Shown here: positions 13,900 through 22,445 of the stretch, in pieces
Position numbering within the stretch: the first letter of the stretch is position 1
Layout of the letters: the number at the start of each line of letters is the position of its first letter
Assembly (NCBI GenBank): GCA_052148155.1
Contig: JBKQIY010000026.1
Span: forward strand, 1-29,188
Direction: 5' to 3'
Source of the DNA: JBBQER01 sp052148155
GTDB taxonomy: Bacteria; Actinomycetota; Acidimicrobiia; IMCC26256; PALSA-610
Length of the DNA: 29,188 bases
Made by a program: the position numbers and the translations under genes
The notes under the pieces: model-generated
Seen by the model: the letters and a program-made list of their open reading frames with translations, nothing else
The model's database searches: none
Told to the model about the DNA's origin: nothing

Positions 13900-14559
13900 A
13901 TGCCCGATACCAAACTTGCCGCCGAGCTCCGCTCCGACTCGGGTTCGCGTCCCGCGGGCCGGCTCCGCCGCGAAGGGCTGCTCCCCGGCGTCGTGTACGG
14001 CCTCGGCGGGGAGAGCGTGTCAGTCACCGTTTCCGCCCATCAGCTCGGCAACATCCTTTCCTCGCGTACCGGCGTCAATACCCTCATCACGCTCCAGATC
14101 GGCGGGAAAGACGAACTTGCGCTCGCACGTCAGGTCCAGCGCGACGCCGTGAAAGGCACCCTGATCCACGTCGACTTCGTACGGGTCCGTGCCGACCAGA
14201 CGATCCAGGCCGAAGTGCGGTTGAACCTGTTGGGTGCGCCCGAAGGTGTCTCGCAGGGCGGCATGCTCGAACAGCTCATGCACTCACTCACCGTCGAAGG
14301 CAAGCCCGGTCAGCTCCCGACCGAGATCGAACACGATGTGACCGCACTGGTGCTCGGTGACCAACTCCGCGTCGGCGACCTCACGTTGCCGGCCGGCGTG
14401 CTCGTGACCAACGATCCCGACGAGCTCATCGCGATGATCTCGGTGCCCCGCGGGCTCGAGGCCGGCGAAGGCGAAGTCGCCGCGGAGCCGGTCGAAGGCG
14501 CCGAGGGCGAGGAAGCGCCCGCCGCGGGCGCGTCCGAGGACGCCTCCGATTCCGAGTAG
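13900..14559 (+). CDS. rplY: Large-subunit ribosomal protein bL25 (CTC form)
   Basis: 219 residues, the long CTC-type form. The L25 domain covers roughly residues 1-95 (SRPAGRLRREGLLPGVVYG, VNTLITLQIGG, LIHVDFVRV); the second beta domain covers about 100-185 with VSQGGMLEQLMHSLTVEG and the conserved GDQLRVGDLTLPAGV. The tail from about 195 is acidic and Ala/Glu-rich. It binds 5S rRNA. The ATG has GAGG 9 nt upstream. pth follows by 6 nt, a very common pairing. Confidence 0.95.
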   Translation: MPDTKLAAELRSDSGSRPAGRLRREGLLPGVVYGLGGESVSVTVSAHQLGNILSSRTGVNTLITLQIGGKDELALARQVQRDAVKGTLIHVDFVRVRADQTIQAEVRLNLLGAPEGVSQGGMLEQLMHSLTVEGKPGQLPTEIEHDVTALVLGDQLRVGDLTLPAGVLVTNDPDELIAMISVPRGLEAGEGEVAAEPVEGAEGEEAPAAGASEDASDSE

Positions 14560-14565
14560 ACGTCG

Positions 14566-15177
14566 GTGCTGCGGCGCGGGTCGCGAGCCTCGGCGCGCAC
14601 CGGCACCCCAGCCGATCTGCTCGTCGTCGGGCTCGGCAATCCAGGCTCCGAGTACGCCGGAACCAAACACAACGTCGGAGCCGAGGTGGTCGAGCTGCTC
14701 GCCCGCCGCCACGGTGGCCGGCTACGCAAGACCAAGGAGCACGCCTTCGTCGACGAGGTCCGTGTCGGCGACAAACGTCTCGCGCTCGCGGTGCCCACCA
14801 CCTACATGAACGACTCGGGACAGGCGGTCGCGCCGCTCGTGCGACGCTTCGGAGTTGGGTCCGGCCAGCTCGTGATCGTGCACGACGAACTCGACCTCGA
14901 ACCGGCAGTGCTGCGCGTCAAGGTCGGTGGAGGGCTCGCCGGCCACAACGGACTGCGCTCGATCAAACAGCATCTCCACGACGACGCGTTCGTGCGCGTC
15001 CGACTCGGCGTCGGCAAGCCCGCATCGAAGGAACAGGGCGCCGACCACGTCCTCAGCCGGTTCACCAAACGCGATCGGGAACAGATGGCCGTCACCATCG
15101 AAGAGGCCGCCGACGCGGTCGAAGCGATCCTCACCGACGGTGTCGACGCGGCAATGAACCGCTACAACGGACGATAA
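14566..15177 (+). CDS. pth: Peptidyl-tRNA hydrolase
   Basis: 203 residues from a GTG. It recycles peptidyl-tRNA released from stalled ribosomes. Motifs: VVGLGNPGSEYAGTKHNVG with catalytic His35, YMNDSG with the conserved Asn, and HDELDLE followed by GGGLAGHNGLRSI. The C-terminal DAAMNRYNG is typical. The first 15 residues are non-conserved and Arg-rich; no better start was found. It lies 6 nt after rplY, so the two are probably co-transcribed. Confidence 0.94.
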   Translation: MLRRGSRASARTGTPADLLVVGLGNPGSEYAGTKHNVGAEVVELLARRHGGRLRKTKEHAFVDEVRVGDKRLALAVPTTYMNDSGQAVAPLVRRFGVGSGQLVIVHDELDLEPAVLRVKVGGGLAGHNGLRSIKQHLHDDAFVRVRLGVGKPASKEQGADHVLSRFTKRDREQMAVTIEEAADAVEAILTDGVDAAMNRYNGR

Positions 15178-15191
15178 CCCACCCGGCCCGA

Positions 15192-15197
15192 TAGCCT
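15192..15197 (+). promoter_or_regulatory. -10 box candidate upstream of mfd
   Basis: TAGCCT lies 57 nt before the mfd ATG. A transcript from about 15204 would carry a leader of about 50 nt. No strong -35 was found. Confidence 0.3.
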
Positions 15198-15254
15198 GAA
15201 CGGGCACCAACCCCGGGTCGCGACCGCGTCCCGGGTGTCGACGCGCGAGCCCAC

Positions 15255-18200
15255 ATGACTGACACTCCTGCCCTGGCCGGGCTCACGACACTGCTCGGGA
15301 ACGATCCCGTTATCGCGGCCGCGACGGGCGGCACGGTGCGGCCCGTCGCGGTGCCGGTTCCGGCCCGTGCGATGTTCGCGGCGACCCTCGCGTCCGCAAC
15401 CGCACGCCGGCCCGTGGTCGTCGCGGTGCCGACCGGTGCCGAATCCGAACGGCTCGCCGCCGATCTGCGCGAATTTCTCGGTGCAGAATCGGTGGAACTG
15501 TTTCCGGCCTGGGAGACGCTGCCGTTCGAACGGGTCTCACCCGCGGTCGAGACGATGGGCCGTCGCCTGCGCGTGATTTGGCGGCTGCGGGTCGGCGGAG
15601 ACCAACTTCCCGCGGTCGTGGTCGCACCGGTTCGAGCTCTCGTACAGCGACTCGGTCCCCACGTGGAGGCGGTCGAACCGGTCGTCGTTCGTGCCGGCAT
15701 GCAGCTCGACCACGACGCGCTCGTCGACCGGCTCGTGACCCTGGGCTACCGACGCGAATATCAGGTGGAAGCGCGCGGCGAGCTCGCGGTGCGCGGCGCG
15801 ATCGTCGACGTCTACCCCTCAACGGCCGACCATCCCGTGCGCATCGACTTGTGGGGCGACGAGGTCGATCGGCTTTCGCAGTTCTCGGTCGCCGACCAGC
15901 GCTCGACGACCGATCTCGATGACGCATGGATCTTCCCGGTGCGCGAGCTGCTCGCAACCGAAGAAGTCCAAGCCCGCGCCGCCGAACTGTCGAAAACGCA
16001 ACCGTGGGGCTCGGAGCAGTGGGAGCGACTCGCAGCGGGACAGACCTTCGACGGCATGGAGTCGTGGCTGCCGTGGGTCAGCGCCGAAGAGCATCTGCTC
16101 CCCGATCTTCTCCCCTCGAGCGCGATCGTTGCGCTGTTCGAACCGCGGCGACTGCGCGACCGTGCGCAGGAGCTGCTCGACGAGGAGGCCGCGCTCGGAC
16201 AGTCGCTCGCCAAGACGTGGGGCGCAACGCTCGATCCCGAAACCACCCCTCGTCTGTCACTGCCGTTCGATCGGCTTCTCGCACACACGAAGGCACAGAC
16301 CGTCCCGGTGCTGAACTCGCCCGACGGTCCCGACACGCCGTCGTTGGCCGCCACCGCGTTCGATCCGGTCGTCGGCGACACCGACGCGCTCGGCCGCAGC
16401 CTGACGCGGCTACGGACCGCGGGTTATCGCGTCTTCATTGCCGCCGAGGGCAGCGGTTCCGCCGACCGTATCGAACAGTTGCTCGTCGGTGAAGGTGTCA
16501 CCGTCGACCGCGTCGACGCGATCGACGGTGCCAGCCCAGCATTACGCGCACCGGGCGTGCACGTCGTCGTCGCGCCGCTCGATCGCGGTGTGCTCCTGCC
16601 CGGCGTGCAGCTCGCGATCGTCGCCGAAGCCGACCTCACCGGCCGGCGACGCGTCCACCGCCGGCCGCGCGGGGCGCGCCGGGGAGCCGACTACTACGAA
16701 GGTCTCACGAAAGGTGACTACGTCGTGCACCGCGTGCACGGCATCGGACGCTACTTCGGCATGGAGACCAAAGAGATGTTCGGCGTGACCCGCGACCGTC
16801 TCGTGATCGAGTTCCGGGGCAGCGACCGCGTCTACGTGGACTCCGAAGACATCGGGCTCATCCGCAAGTACACGGGCGGCGAGACACCGAAGCTTTCGAA
16901 GATGGGCGGCGCCGACTGGGAGAAGACGCGCGCCGGTGTGCGGCGCGCAGTACGCGACATCGCGGGCGAGCTGGTGGTGCTCTACCGTCGCCGGCTCGCG
17001 ACGCCGGGCCACGCGTTCGCGCCCGACGGGCCATTCCAGACGCAAATCGAGGAGTCGTTTCCGTACGAGGAGACGCCCGATCAGGCGCAGGCGATCGTCG
17101 ACACAAAAGCTGACATGGAACGGCCGATCCCGATGGACCGTCTCGTCTGCGGCGACGTCGGTTACGGCAAGACAGAGGTTGCGCTGCGCGCCGCCGCCAA
17201 GGCCGTCTTCGACGGCAAACAGGTCGCGATCCTCGTGCCGACGACGCTGCTCGCAAGCCAGCACGGGCAGACCTTCCGGGAACGGTTCGCCAACTATCCA
17301 GTGCGAGTCGAGGTGCTGTCACGGTTCTTATCGGCGAAGGAGCAGACCGAAGTTGTGCGCGGCGTGAAAGAAGGCACCGTCGACATCGTCGTCGGAACCC
17401 ACCGACTTCTCTCCGACGACCTGCAATTCAAAGACCTTGGGCTACTCGTCGTCGACGAAGAACAGCGGTTCGGCGTCCAGCACAAAGAACGGATCAAAGG
17501 GATGCGCACCAGCGTCGACATTCTCACCCTCACCGCGACCCCGATCCCCCGCACGCTGGAGATGTCGCTCACAGGCATCCGCGACCTTTCGCTCGTCAAC
17601 ACCCCGCCCGAAGATCGCCAACCGATCCTCACCTACGTGGGCGAACACGACCAGCGAGCCGTGTCGGAGGCCATTCGACGCGAACTGCTGCGCGAGGGCC
17701 AAGCGCTGTATGTCCACAACCGGGTGAAGGACATCGAACACGTCGCGGCCGACGTGCGGGAGCTCGTGCCCGAAGCGCGCGTCGCGGTCGCTCACGGACA
17801 GATGGACGAGGGTCGACTCGAACGCGTCGTCCAGAAGTTCTGGGAACGCGAGTTCGACGTCCTCGTGTGCACCACCATCGTCGAGAGCGGCCTCGACATG
17901 CCGACAGTCAACACGTTGGTCGTCGACCGCGCCGACCGGCTCGGGCTCGCGCAGTTGTACCAGCTGCGCGGACGTGTCGGCCGACGAGGACAACGCGCGT
18001 ACGCCTACCTGCTCTACCCGAGCGACCACAAGCTCTCCGAAGAAGCGTACGAGCGGCTGAAAACGATCGGCGAGTTCACCGACCTCGGCTCGGGCTTCAA
18101 GATCGCCATGCGCGACCTCGAGATCCGTGGCGCCGGCAGCCTGCTCGGAGCGGAACAGTCCGGCCACATCGCCGCCGTCGGCTTCGACCTGTACGTCGAA

Positions 18201-18704
18201 ATGGTCACCGAAGCTGTCGGCGAGCTCACCGACGCGCCGCGTCCCGACGCTGACACGGTGCAGATCGATCTGCCGGTCACCGCACATCTGCCCCGCGAGT
18301 ACATCACCCGCGATGACGTGCGCATGGAGGCATACCGCCGGCTCGCGGCAGTGACAAGCACCGACGACGTCGACGACGTGCTCGCAGAATGGACCGACCG
18401 CTACGGACCGCCGCCCCCGCCGGCGGCGGTGCTGCTCGACGTCGCGCGTGTGCGCGCGGAAAGCCTTCGGCTCGGCATCCGGGCGGTTTCGGTGCACAAG
18501 GGCCGCGCCCGTCTCGACGGATGGCAGTTGCGAAAATCGCAAGAGGCGCGCCTGCACCGAATGTCGCAACGCAGTCAGGTGCTTCCCGACGCGGTGATCG
18601 TGCCGGTCAACGCGACCGCGGAAATATCGCTTCCCCAGGCGTTGCTCAGGCTGTTCGGGGAGATCGCTGGTGGCGAGTCGTCCCCGGTACGCTCCACCCA
18701 ATGA
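15255..18704 (+). CDS. mfd: Transcription-repair coupling factor Mfd
   Basis: 1149 residues, full family length. Mfd removes stalled RNA polymerase and recruits UvrA. The UvrB-like N-terminal region includes LFPAWETLPFERVSP and REYQVEARGELAVRGAIVDVYP. The RNA-polymerase-interacting domain begins around residue 489 (YVVHRVHGIGRYFGM). The RecG-like helicase has GDVGYGKTEVALRAA around 633-644, VDEEQRFGVQHKE around 732, TLTATPIPRTLEMS and VESGLDMP. It ends with the Mfd C-terminal domain. Its last codon overlaps the next start (ATGA), coupling it to the PrsA-like gene. Gene order mfd-mazG-eno agrees with mycobacteria, apart from inserted genes. Confidence 0.97.
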   Translation: MTDTPALAGLTTLLGNDPVIAAATGGTVRPVAVPVPARAMFAATLASATARRPVVVAVPTGAESERLAADLREFLGAESVELFPAWETLPFERVSPAVETMGRRLRVIWRLRVGGDQLPAVVVAPVRALVQRLGPHVEAVEPVVVRAGMQLDHDALVDRLVTLGYRREYQVEARGELAVRGAIVDVYPSTADHPVRIDLWGDEVDRLSQFSVADQRSTTDLDDAWIFPVRELLATEEVQARAAELSKTQPWGSEQWERLAAGQTFDGMESWLPWVSAEEHLLPDLLPSSAIVALFEPRRLRDRAQELLDEEAALGQSLAKTWGATLDPETTPRLSLPFDRLLAHTKAQTVPVLNSPDGPDTPSLAATAFDPVVGDTDALGRSLTRLRTAGYRVFIAAEGSGSADRIEQLLVGEGVTVDRVDAIDGASPALRAPGVHVVVAPLDRGVLLPGVQLAIVAEADLTGRRRVHRRPRGARRGADYYEGLTKGDYVVHRVHGIGRYFGMETKEMFGVTRDRLVIEFRGSDRVYVDSEDIGLIRKYTGGETPKLSKMGGADWEKTRAGVRRAVRDIAGELVVLYRRRLATPGHAFAPDGPFQTQIEESFPYEETPDQAQAIVDTKADMERPIPMDRLVCGDVGYGKTEVALRAAAKAVFDGKQVAILVPTTLLASQHGQTFRERFANYPVRVEVLSRFLSAKEQTEVVRGVKEGTVDIVVGTHRLLSDDLQFKDLGLLVVDEEQRFGVQHKERIKGMRTSVDILTLTATPIPRTLEMSLTGIRDLSLVNTPPEDRQPILTYVGEHDQRAVSEAIRRELLREGQALYVHNRVKDIEHVAADVRELVPEARVAVAHGQMDEGRLERVVQKFWEREFDVLVCTTIVESGLDMPTVNTLVVDRADRLGLAQLYQLRGRVGRRGQRAYAYLLYPSDHKLSEEAYERLKTIGEFTDLGSGFKIAMRDLEIRGAGSLLGAEQSGHIAAVGFDLYVEMVTEAVGELTDAPRPDADTVQIDLPVTAHLPREYITRDDVRMEAYRRLAAVTSTDDVDDVLAEWTDRYGPPPPPAAVLLDVARVRAESLRLGIRAVSVHKGRARLDGWQLRKSQEARLHRMSQRSQVLPDAVIVPVNATAEISLPQALLRLFGEIAGGESSPVRSTQ

Positions 18705-19786
18705 AACGTTCCTTCGCGCTCTTCGTCGCGGTTGGTGTCATCGCGCTGGTCGGATCGGGCTGTTCCAGCACGCTGTCCGACGCGGCGACCATCACCTTCC
18801 CAGCGAAAGGAACGACCGAGGAGCTGCACGTCACCCGCGACGGCCTCATGAGCGAAGTCGCCGACATCGTCGCCAACAAACCGTTCGCGACGTGGCTCGA
18901 GCAGAACAAGTTCACCGTGAACCCGAATGTCTCGGTCGACACCTCGGTGAGTGCGATCTGGCTTTCGCAGCTGATCCACCAGCAGGCCATCGACTCGCTG
19001 TTTGCGTCGCGGCATCTCAAGGTGACGCCCGCGTTGGCGGCGTCGGCCGCCAAAGACGTCGTGAATATCTTCCCGACCGCAGACATCTACCCGGCGTTCG
19101 ATGCCACGTTCCGGGCGACCCTCACCGCTCGTCAAGCCCGCACCGAGGCGCTCCTGGCGTCCTACACCAACACGTCGCCTGCCGCCGGGCAAGCGTTCTA
19201 CAACGCACACAAGTCAGAATTTGCGTGCGCGTCAGGCAAGGACGTCGCGCACATCCTCGTCGCGACGGATGCGAAAGCGCAACTGATCCTCGATCAAATC
19301 AAAGCGGGCGCGTCGTTCGCGACCCTCGCCGAACAGGACTCCACCGACACGGCAAGTGGCGCCCAGGGCGGCGCGCTCGGCTGTCTCGCCCCAGGCGAGT
19401 TCGTCCCCGCGTTCGAGACCGCCGCCGAGAAGGCACCCGTCGGCACGCCGATCGGGCCTGTGCATTCGCAGTTCGGATACCACATCATCTTGGTGACACC
19501 AGCGACGTCGAGCTTCGCCGCGGTTCGAACCCAGGTCGACCAAGCGATCGCCCAGCAGGGTCAGACCGTCGCGCAAAACGCGATCGATGCGCTGCTGAAG
19601 CTGTTCCACGTGCACCTCGATCCACGATTCGGCACGTGGGGTCTCACCCCGAACGGTCAAGGTCAGAGCGTGTACGAGGTGAGCCCACCGAAACCGCCGT
19701 CGCCGAGCACCCAACGGAACGGCACCACGACAACCACCACGACGACGGTGCCCACAAGTCCGGGTGCTTCCCCCGGGACCCCGTAA
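18701..19786 (+). CDS. Parvulin-type peptidyl-prolyl isomerase lipoprotein (PrsA/SurA-like)
   Basis: 361 residues. A signal peptide with hydrophobic core LFVAVGVIALVG leads to Cys21 in a lipobox-like GSGC, so it is probably a lipid-anchored exported foldase. The parvulin domain spans about 181-267: DVAHILVA, LILDQIKAGASFATLA, then QGGALGCLAPGEFVPAFE and QFGYHIILVT. Residues 30-170 resemble the chaperone region of SurA/PrsA proteins. The end is low-complexity Pro/Thr/Ser. It overlaps mfd by ATGA and abuts mazG with no gap (TAAATG), so it is inside the operon. Substrates unknown. Confidence 0.9.
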   Translation: MKRSFALFVAVGVIALVGSGCSSTLSDAATITFPAKGTTEELHVTRDGLMSEVADIVANKPFATWLEQNKFTVNPNVSVDTSVSAIWLSQLIHQQAIDSLFASRHLKVTPALAASAAKDVVNIFPTADIYPAFDATFRATLTARQARTEALLASYTNTSPAAGQAFYNAHKSEFACASGKDVAHILVATDAKAQLILDQIKAGASFATLAEQDSTDTASGAQGGALGCLAPGEFVPAFETAAEKAPVGTPIGPVHSQFGYHIILVTPATSSFAAVRTQVDQAIAQQGQTVAQNAIDALLKLFHVHLDPRFGTWGLTPNGQGQSVYEVSPPKPPSPSTQRNGTTTTTTTTVPTSPGASPGTP

Positions 19787-21235
19787 ATGGCAAACAAGCC
19801 GCGTGTCGTCGTCGTCGGACTCGGTCCGGCGGGCGCCGACCTGCTCCTGCCCGCCGCGCGTGCGGCGCTCGAGCGCGTTCCTATCCGCTTCGTCCGCACG
19901 GCGCGTCATCCGGCGGTCGTCGACCTTGCCGCCGACGGTATCGACCTCGAGCCGCTCGATCTCCTCTACGACCAGGCCGACGACCTCGACACCGTGTACG
20001 CCGCGATCGCCGACCGCGTCGTCGAAACCGCACGCGAGCACGGCGAGATCGTCTACGCCGTCCCGGGCAGCCCCACGATCGCCGAACGTAGCGTCGAGCT
20101 CGTACGCGCCGCGGGCATCGACGTCGAGCTGATCCCGGGGATTTCGTTCATCGACCTGGCATGGTGGAGGCTCGGCATCGACCCGATGCGCGGCGCCCGA
20201 GTCGTCGACGCGCGTGCGTTTGCGATCGACGCCGCCGGATCGATCGGACCGATGCTGATCGCGCAGGCCGACTCGAAGCTCGTCTGCTCGGACGTGAAGC
20301 TGGCGCTCCTGGATTCCTTGGCGCCCGAACACGAAATTACGGTGCTGCAACGCCTCGGTCTGCCCGACGAGCGCATCTTCACCGTCGCGCTGGCCGACCT
20401 CGATCGAGACGTGGAGCCCGATCATCTCACGTCGCTGTTCGTCGACACCGGCGACATCGCAGTCGGGCCCGAACTCGCGCGTCTGGTTGCGCTCACCGAA
20501 CGATTACGCGGTCCGGGTGGGTGCCCATGGGACGCGGCGCAGACGCACCACAGCCTGCGCCGCCATGTGCTCGAAGAGGCGTACGAAGTCGTCGAAGCGA
20601 TCGAGCTGCTCCCCGCGCAGGCACCGTCGGGAGAGATACCGATCGGTGCGTACGACGCACTCGAAGACGAACTCGGCGACCTCCTGTTCCAGGTGATGAT
20701 CCAGTCGGCGCTCGCTTCGGAGGCCGGTGCGTTCACCGTCGCCGACGTCGCCCGGGCAGTGCACGCCAAGCTCGTGCGGCGGCACCCGCACGTGTTCGGT
20801 GATGTTCGGGTCAGCGACGCCGACGAGGTCGTGACCAACTGGGAGCAGATCAAAAAGACCGAGCACGACGACCAGTCACTCGTCGCCGGTGTGACCGCCG
20901 GCCTGCCGGCACTGATTGCCGCGCAGAAGTTGTTCCGCAAAGGCGCATCCATCGGTCTTGAACCCGATCTCGATCTGGTCGACGCGGTCCGACAACTGAC
21001 CGACGCCGACGGCGCGGATCTCGAACCGGCGCTCGGCGCCGCGCTCGCGGCGGTCGTCGCGAGCGGCCGGGAACACGACATCGACGCCGAATCGGCGCTG
21101 GCGAGCTGGGCGCGCCGCTACAAAGATCAATTCCGCCAGATGGAACAGTTCGCGATCGGCGCCGACGTCGACCTCGCGACCGCGTCGGAGGCGCAGGTAC
21201 GAGAACTCTGGGTACGCGCGCGACGAGGAGCGTGA
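19787..21235 (+). CDS. mazG: MazG-family NTP pyrophosphohydrolase fused to a tetrapyrrole-methylase-like domain
   Basis: 482 residues, domain order as in B. subtilis YabN. Residues 5-225 are a tetrapyrrole (SAM) methylase-like domain: VVVVGLGPAGADLL, YAVPGSPTIAERSVELV, and VELIPGIS. Residues 230-480 are MazG: LRGPGGCPWDAAQTHHSLRR, EEAYE with Glu263/264/267, DELGD with Glu295 and Asp298, and KLVRRHPHVFG. The metal-binding EExxE..ExxD set is intact, so nucleotide hydrolysis, which removes aberrant NTPs, is expected. The role of the methylase part is unknown. It starts immediately after the upstream stop codon. Confidence 0.93.
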   Translation: MANKPRVVVVGLGPAGADLLLPAARAALERVPIRFVRTARHPAVVDLAADGIDLEPLDLLYDQADDLDTVYAAIADRVVETAREHGEIVYAVPGSPTIAERSVELVRAAGIDVELIPGISFIDLAWWRLGIDPMRGARVVDARAFAIDAAGSIGPMLIAQADSKLVCSDVKLALLDSLAPEHEITVLQRLGLPDERIFTVALADLDRDVEPDHLTSLFVDTGDIAVGPELARLVALTERLRGPGGCPWDAAQTHHSLRRHVLEEAYEVVEAIELLPAQAPSGEIPIGAYDALEDELGDLLFQVMIQSALASEAGAFTVADVARAVHAKLVRRHPHVFGDVRVSDADEVVTNWEQIKKTEHDDQSLVAGVTAGLPALIAAQKLFRKGASIGLEPDLDLVDAVRQLTDADGADLEPALGAALAAVVASGREHDIDAESALASWARRYKDQFRQMEQFAIGADVDLATASEAQVRELWVRARRGA

Positions 21236-21536
21236 TCGACCAACTCGTTGCGCGCCCACGTCGAAACTCGACCCGGCGTACTCGTCGACCGCCTTGACGT
21301 CGTTCCCAACCGCGCCGTCCCGGACCGTGCGCTCCTCGCCGAAGCCTTCATCCGGCTCGTCGACGGACGTCTCGACCCCAATCACACGCCGGCGGGTGCG
21401 CGGCGACGCAAACGAGCTCCGTCGCGCGGGTTCGGGCGTCTAAATCCGCTGCCGCGCGCGCCGCGGCACGGAACGGTGGGCGCCGCCTGCCACAATGACG
21501 ACACATTCGACAGCACTCGGCGACGGAGGTCTTCTC
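21236..21536 (+). other. Intergenic gap, possible gene remnant
   Basis: 301 bases between mazG and the stomatin gene. A TTG-started frame from 21248 has strongly GC-biased third positions for about 45 codons (LRAHVETRPGVLVDRLDVV, for example), then loses that look and runs without a stop across the stomatin gene in another frame. This could be a decayed gene start; no family was recognised. A CACAAT box at 21491-21496 and GGAGG at 21525-21529 belong to the stomatin gene. Confidence 0.35.
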
Positions 21537-22310
21537 GTGGCACTTGGCATCGCGCTCGGGATCGTCATCGTCGTCCTCGTGATCGTCGGAGTTCAGGGCC
21601 TACGTATCGTGCAGGAGTACGAGCGCGGTGTGATCTTCCGACTGGGCCGATGTGTCGGCGCCAAGGGCCCCGGCTTGTTCTTCATCATCCCGGGCCTCGA
21701 CAAGATGCGAAAAGTCAACCTCCAGACCCAGGCGGTACCTGTCGCGTCGCAGCAGGTCATCACCAAAGACAACGTCACCGTCGCGGTCGACGCGGTCGCG
21801 TACTTCCGCGTCAAGGATCCCGTCGCATCGGTACTGAAGATTCAGAACTGGTTCAATGCCGCGCAGCTTGTCGCGCAGACGTCGTTGCGGGCGATCATCG
21901 GCCGTCACGAGCTCGACCAGCTGCTCGGCGAGCGCGATCGCATCAACACAGAGCTCAAAACCGCGCTCGACGAGCAGACCGAAGCCTGGGGTGTGCAAGT
22001 CGATCTCGTCGAGGTCCGAGACGTCGGACTTCCCGAGCAGATGCAACGCGCGATGGCCCGTCAAGCCGAAGCCGAACGCGAACGACGCGCCAAGGTCATC
22101 GCGGCCGACGGCGAATTTCAGGCGTCGGAAAAGTTAGCGCAGGCAGCGCAAGCGATGACTGACAACCCAGGCGCGATGCAGCTCCGCACGCTGCAGACCA
22201 TGGCCGAGATCGCGACAGAACGGAACTCGACGATCATCTTTCCGATCCCGGTCGAGGTCCTGAGCATCTTTCGAGGGCTCGCAGAACGGTTCGGTCCCAC
22301 CGGATCGTGA
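21537..22310 (+). CDS. SPFH/stomatin-like membrane protein
   Basis: 257 residues. An N-terminal membrane segment (ALGIALGIVIVVLVIVGV) is followed by the stomatin signature: EYERGVIFRLGR, GPGLFFIIPGLDKM, then QAVPVASQQVITKDNVTVAVDAV and the coiled QAEAERERRAKVIAADGEFQAS. Stomatins form oligomeric scaffolds in the membrane. The GTG at 21537 has GGAGG 7 nt upstream; the ATG at 21495 is less likely because it has no ribosome binding site. No NfeD partner is adjacent. A short hairpin (CACGC-GGC-GCGTG, 22311-22323) follows the stop. Confidence 0.9.
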   Translation: MALGIALGIVIVVLVIVGVQGLRIVQEYERGVIFRLGRCVGAKGPGLFFIIPGLDKMRKVNLQTQAVPVASQQVITKDNVTVAVDAVAYFRVKDPVASVLKIQNWFNAAQLVAQTSLRAIIGRHELDQLLGERDRINTELKTALDEQTEAWGVQVDLVEVRDVGLPEQMQRAMARQAEAERERRAKVIAADGEFQASEKLAQAAQAMTDNPGAMQLRTLQTMAEIATERNSTIIFPIPVEVLSIFRGLAERFGPTGS

Positions 22311-22378
22311 CACGCGGCGCGTGGGCAGCTGTCCGCGGTCCGTCCCAAAGCTCATCGACACGGGTGTAATAGTTTGCG

Positions 22379-22406
22379 TTGCCGGCCTGCGCGTGTCGCG
22401 TACGCT
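22379..22406 (+). promoter_or_regulatory. -35/-10 candidate for the phosphoesterase gene
   Basis: TTGCCG (22379-22384) and TACGCT (22401-22406) are 16 bp apart. The transcript would carry a leader of about 30 nt containing a 5-bp hairpin (CCCGC/GCGGG) before the start. A motif call only. Confidence 0.35.
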
Positions 22407-22445
22407 GACAGATTCCCGCGAGGTCAAAGCGGGCGTACCGAAAGG

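Noticed and set aside
17442..18701. 419-codon minus-strand frame within mfd
   Set aside because: Antisense shadow of mfd, a consequence of high GC; His/Arg/Val-rich with no family pattern.
19232..20425. 397-codon minus-strand frame across the PrsA-like and mazG genes
   Set aside because: Antisense shadow; both plus-strand genes have clear motifs.
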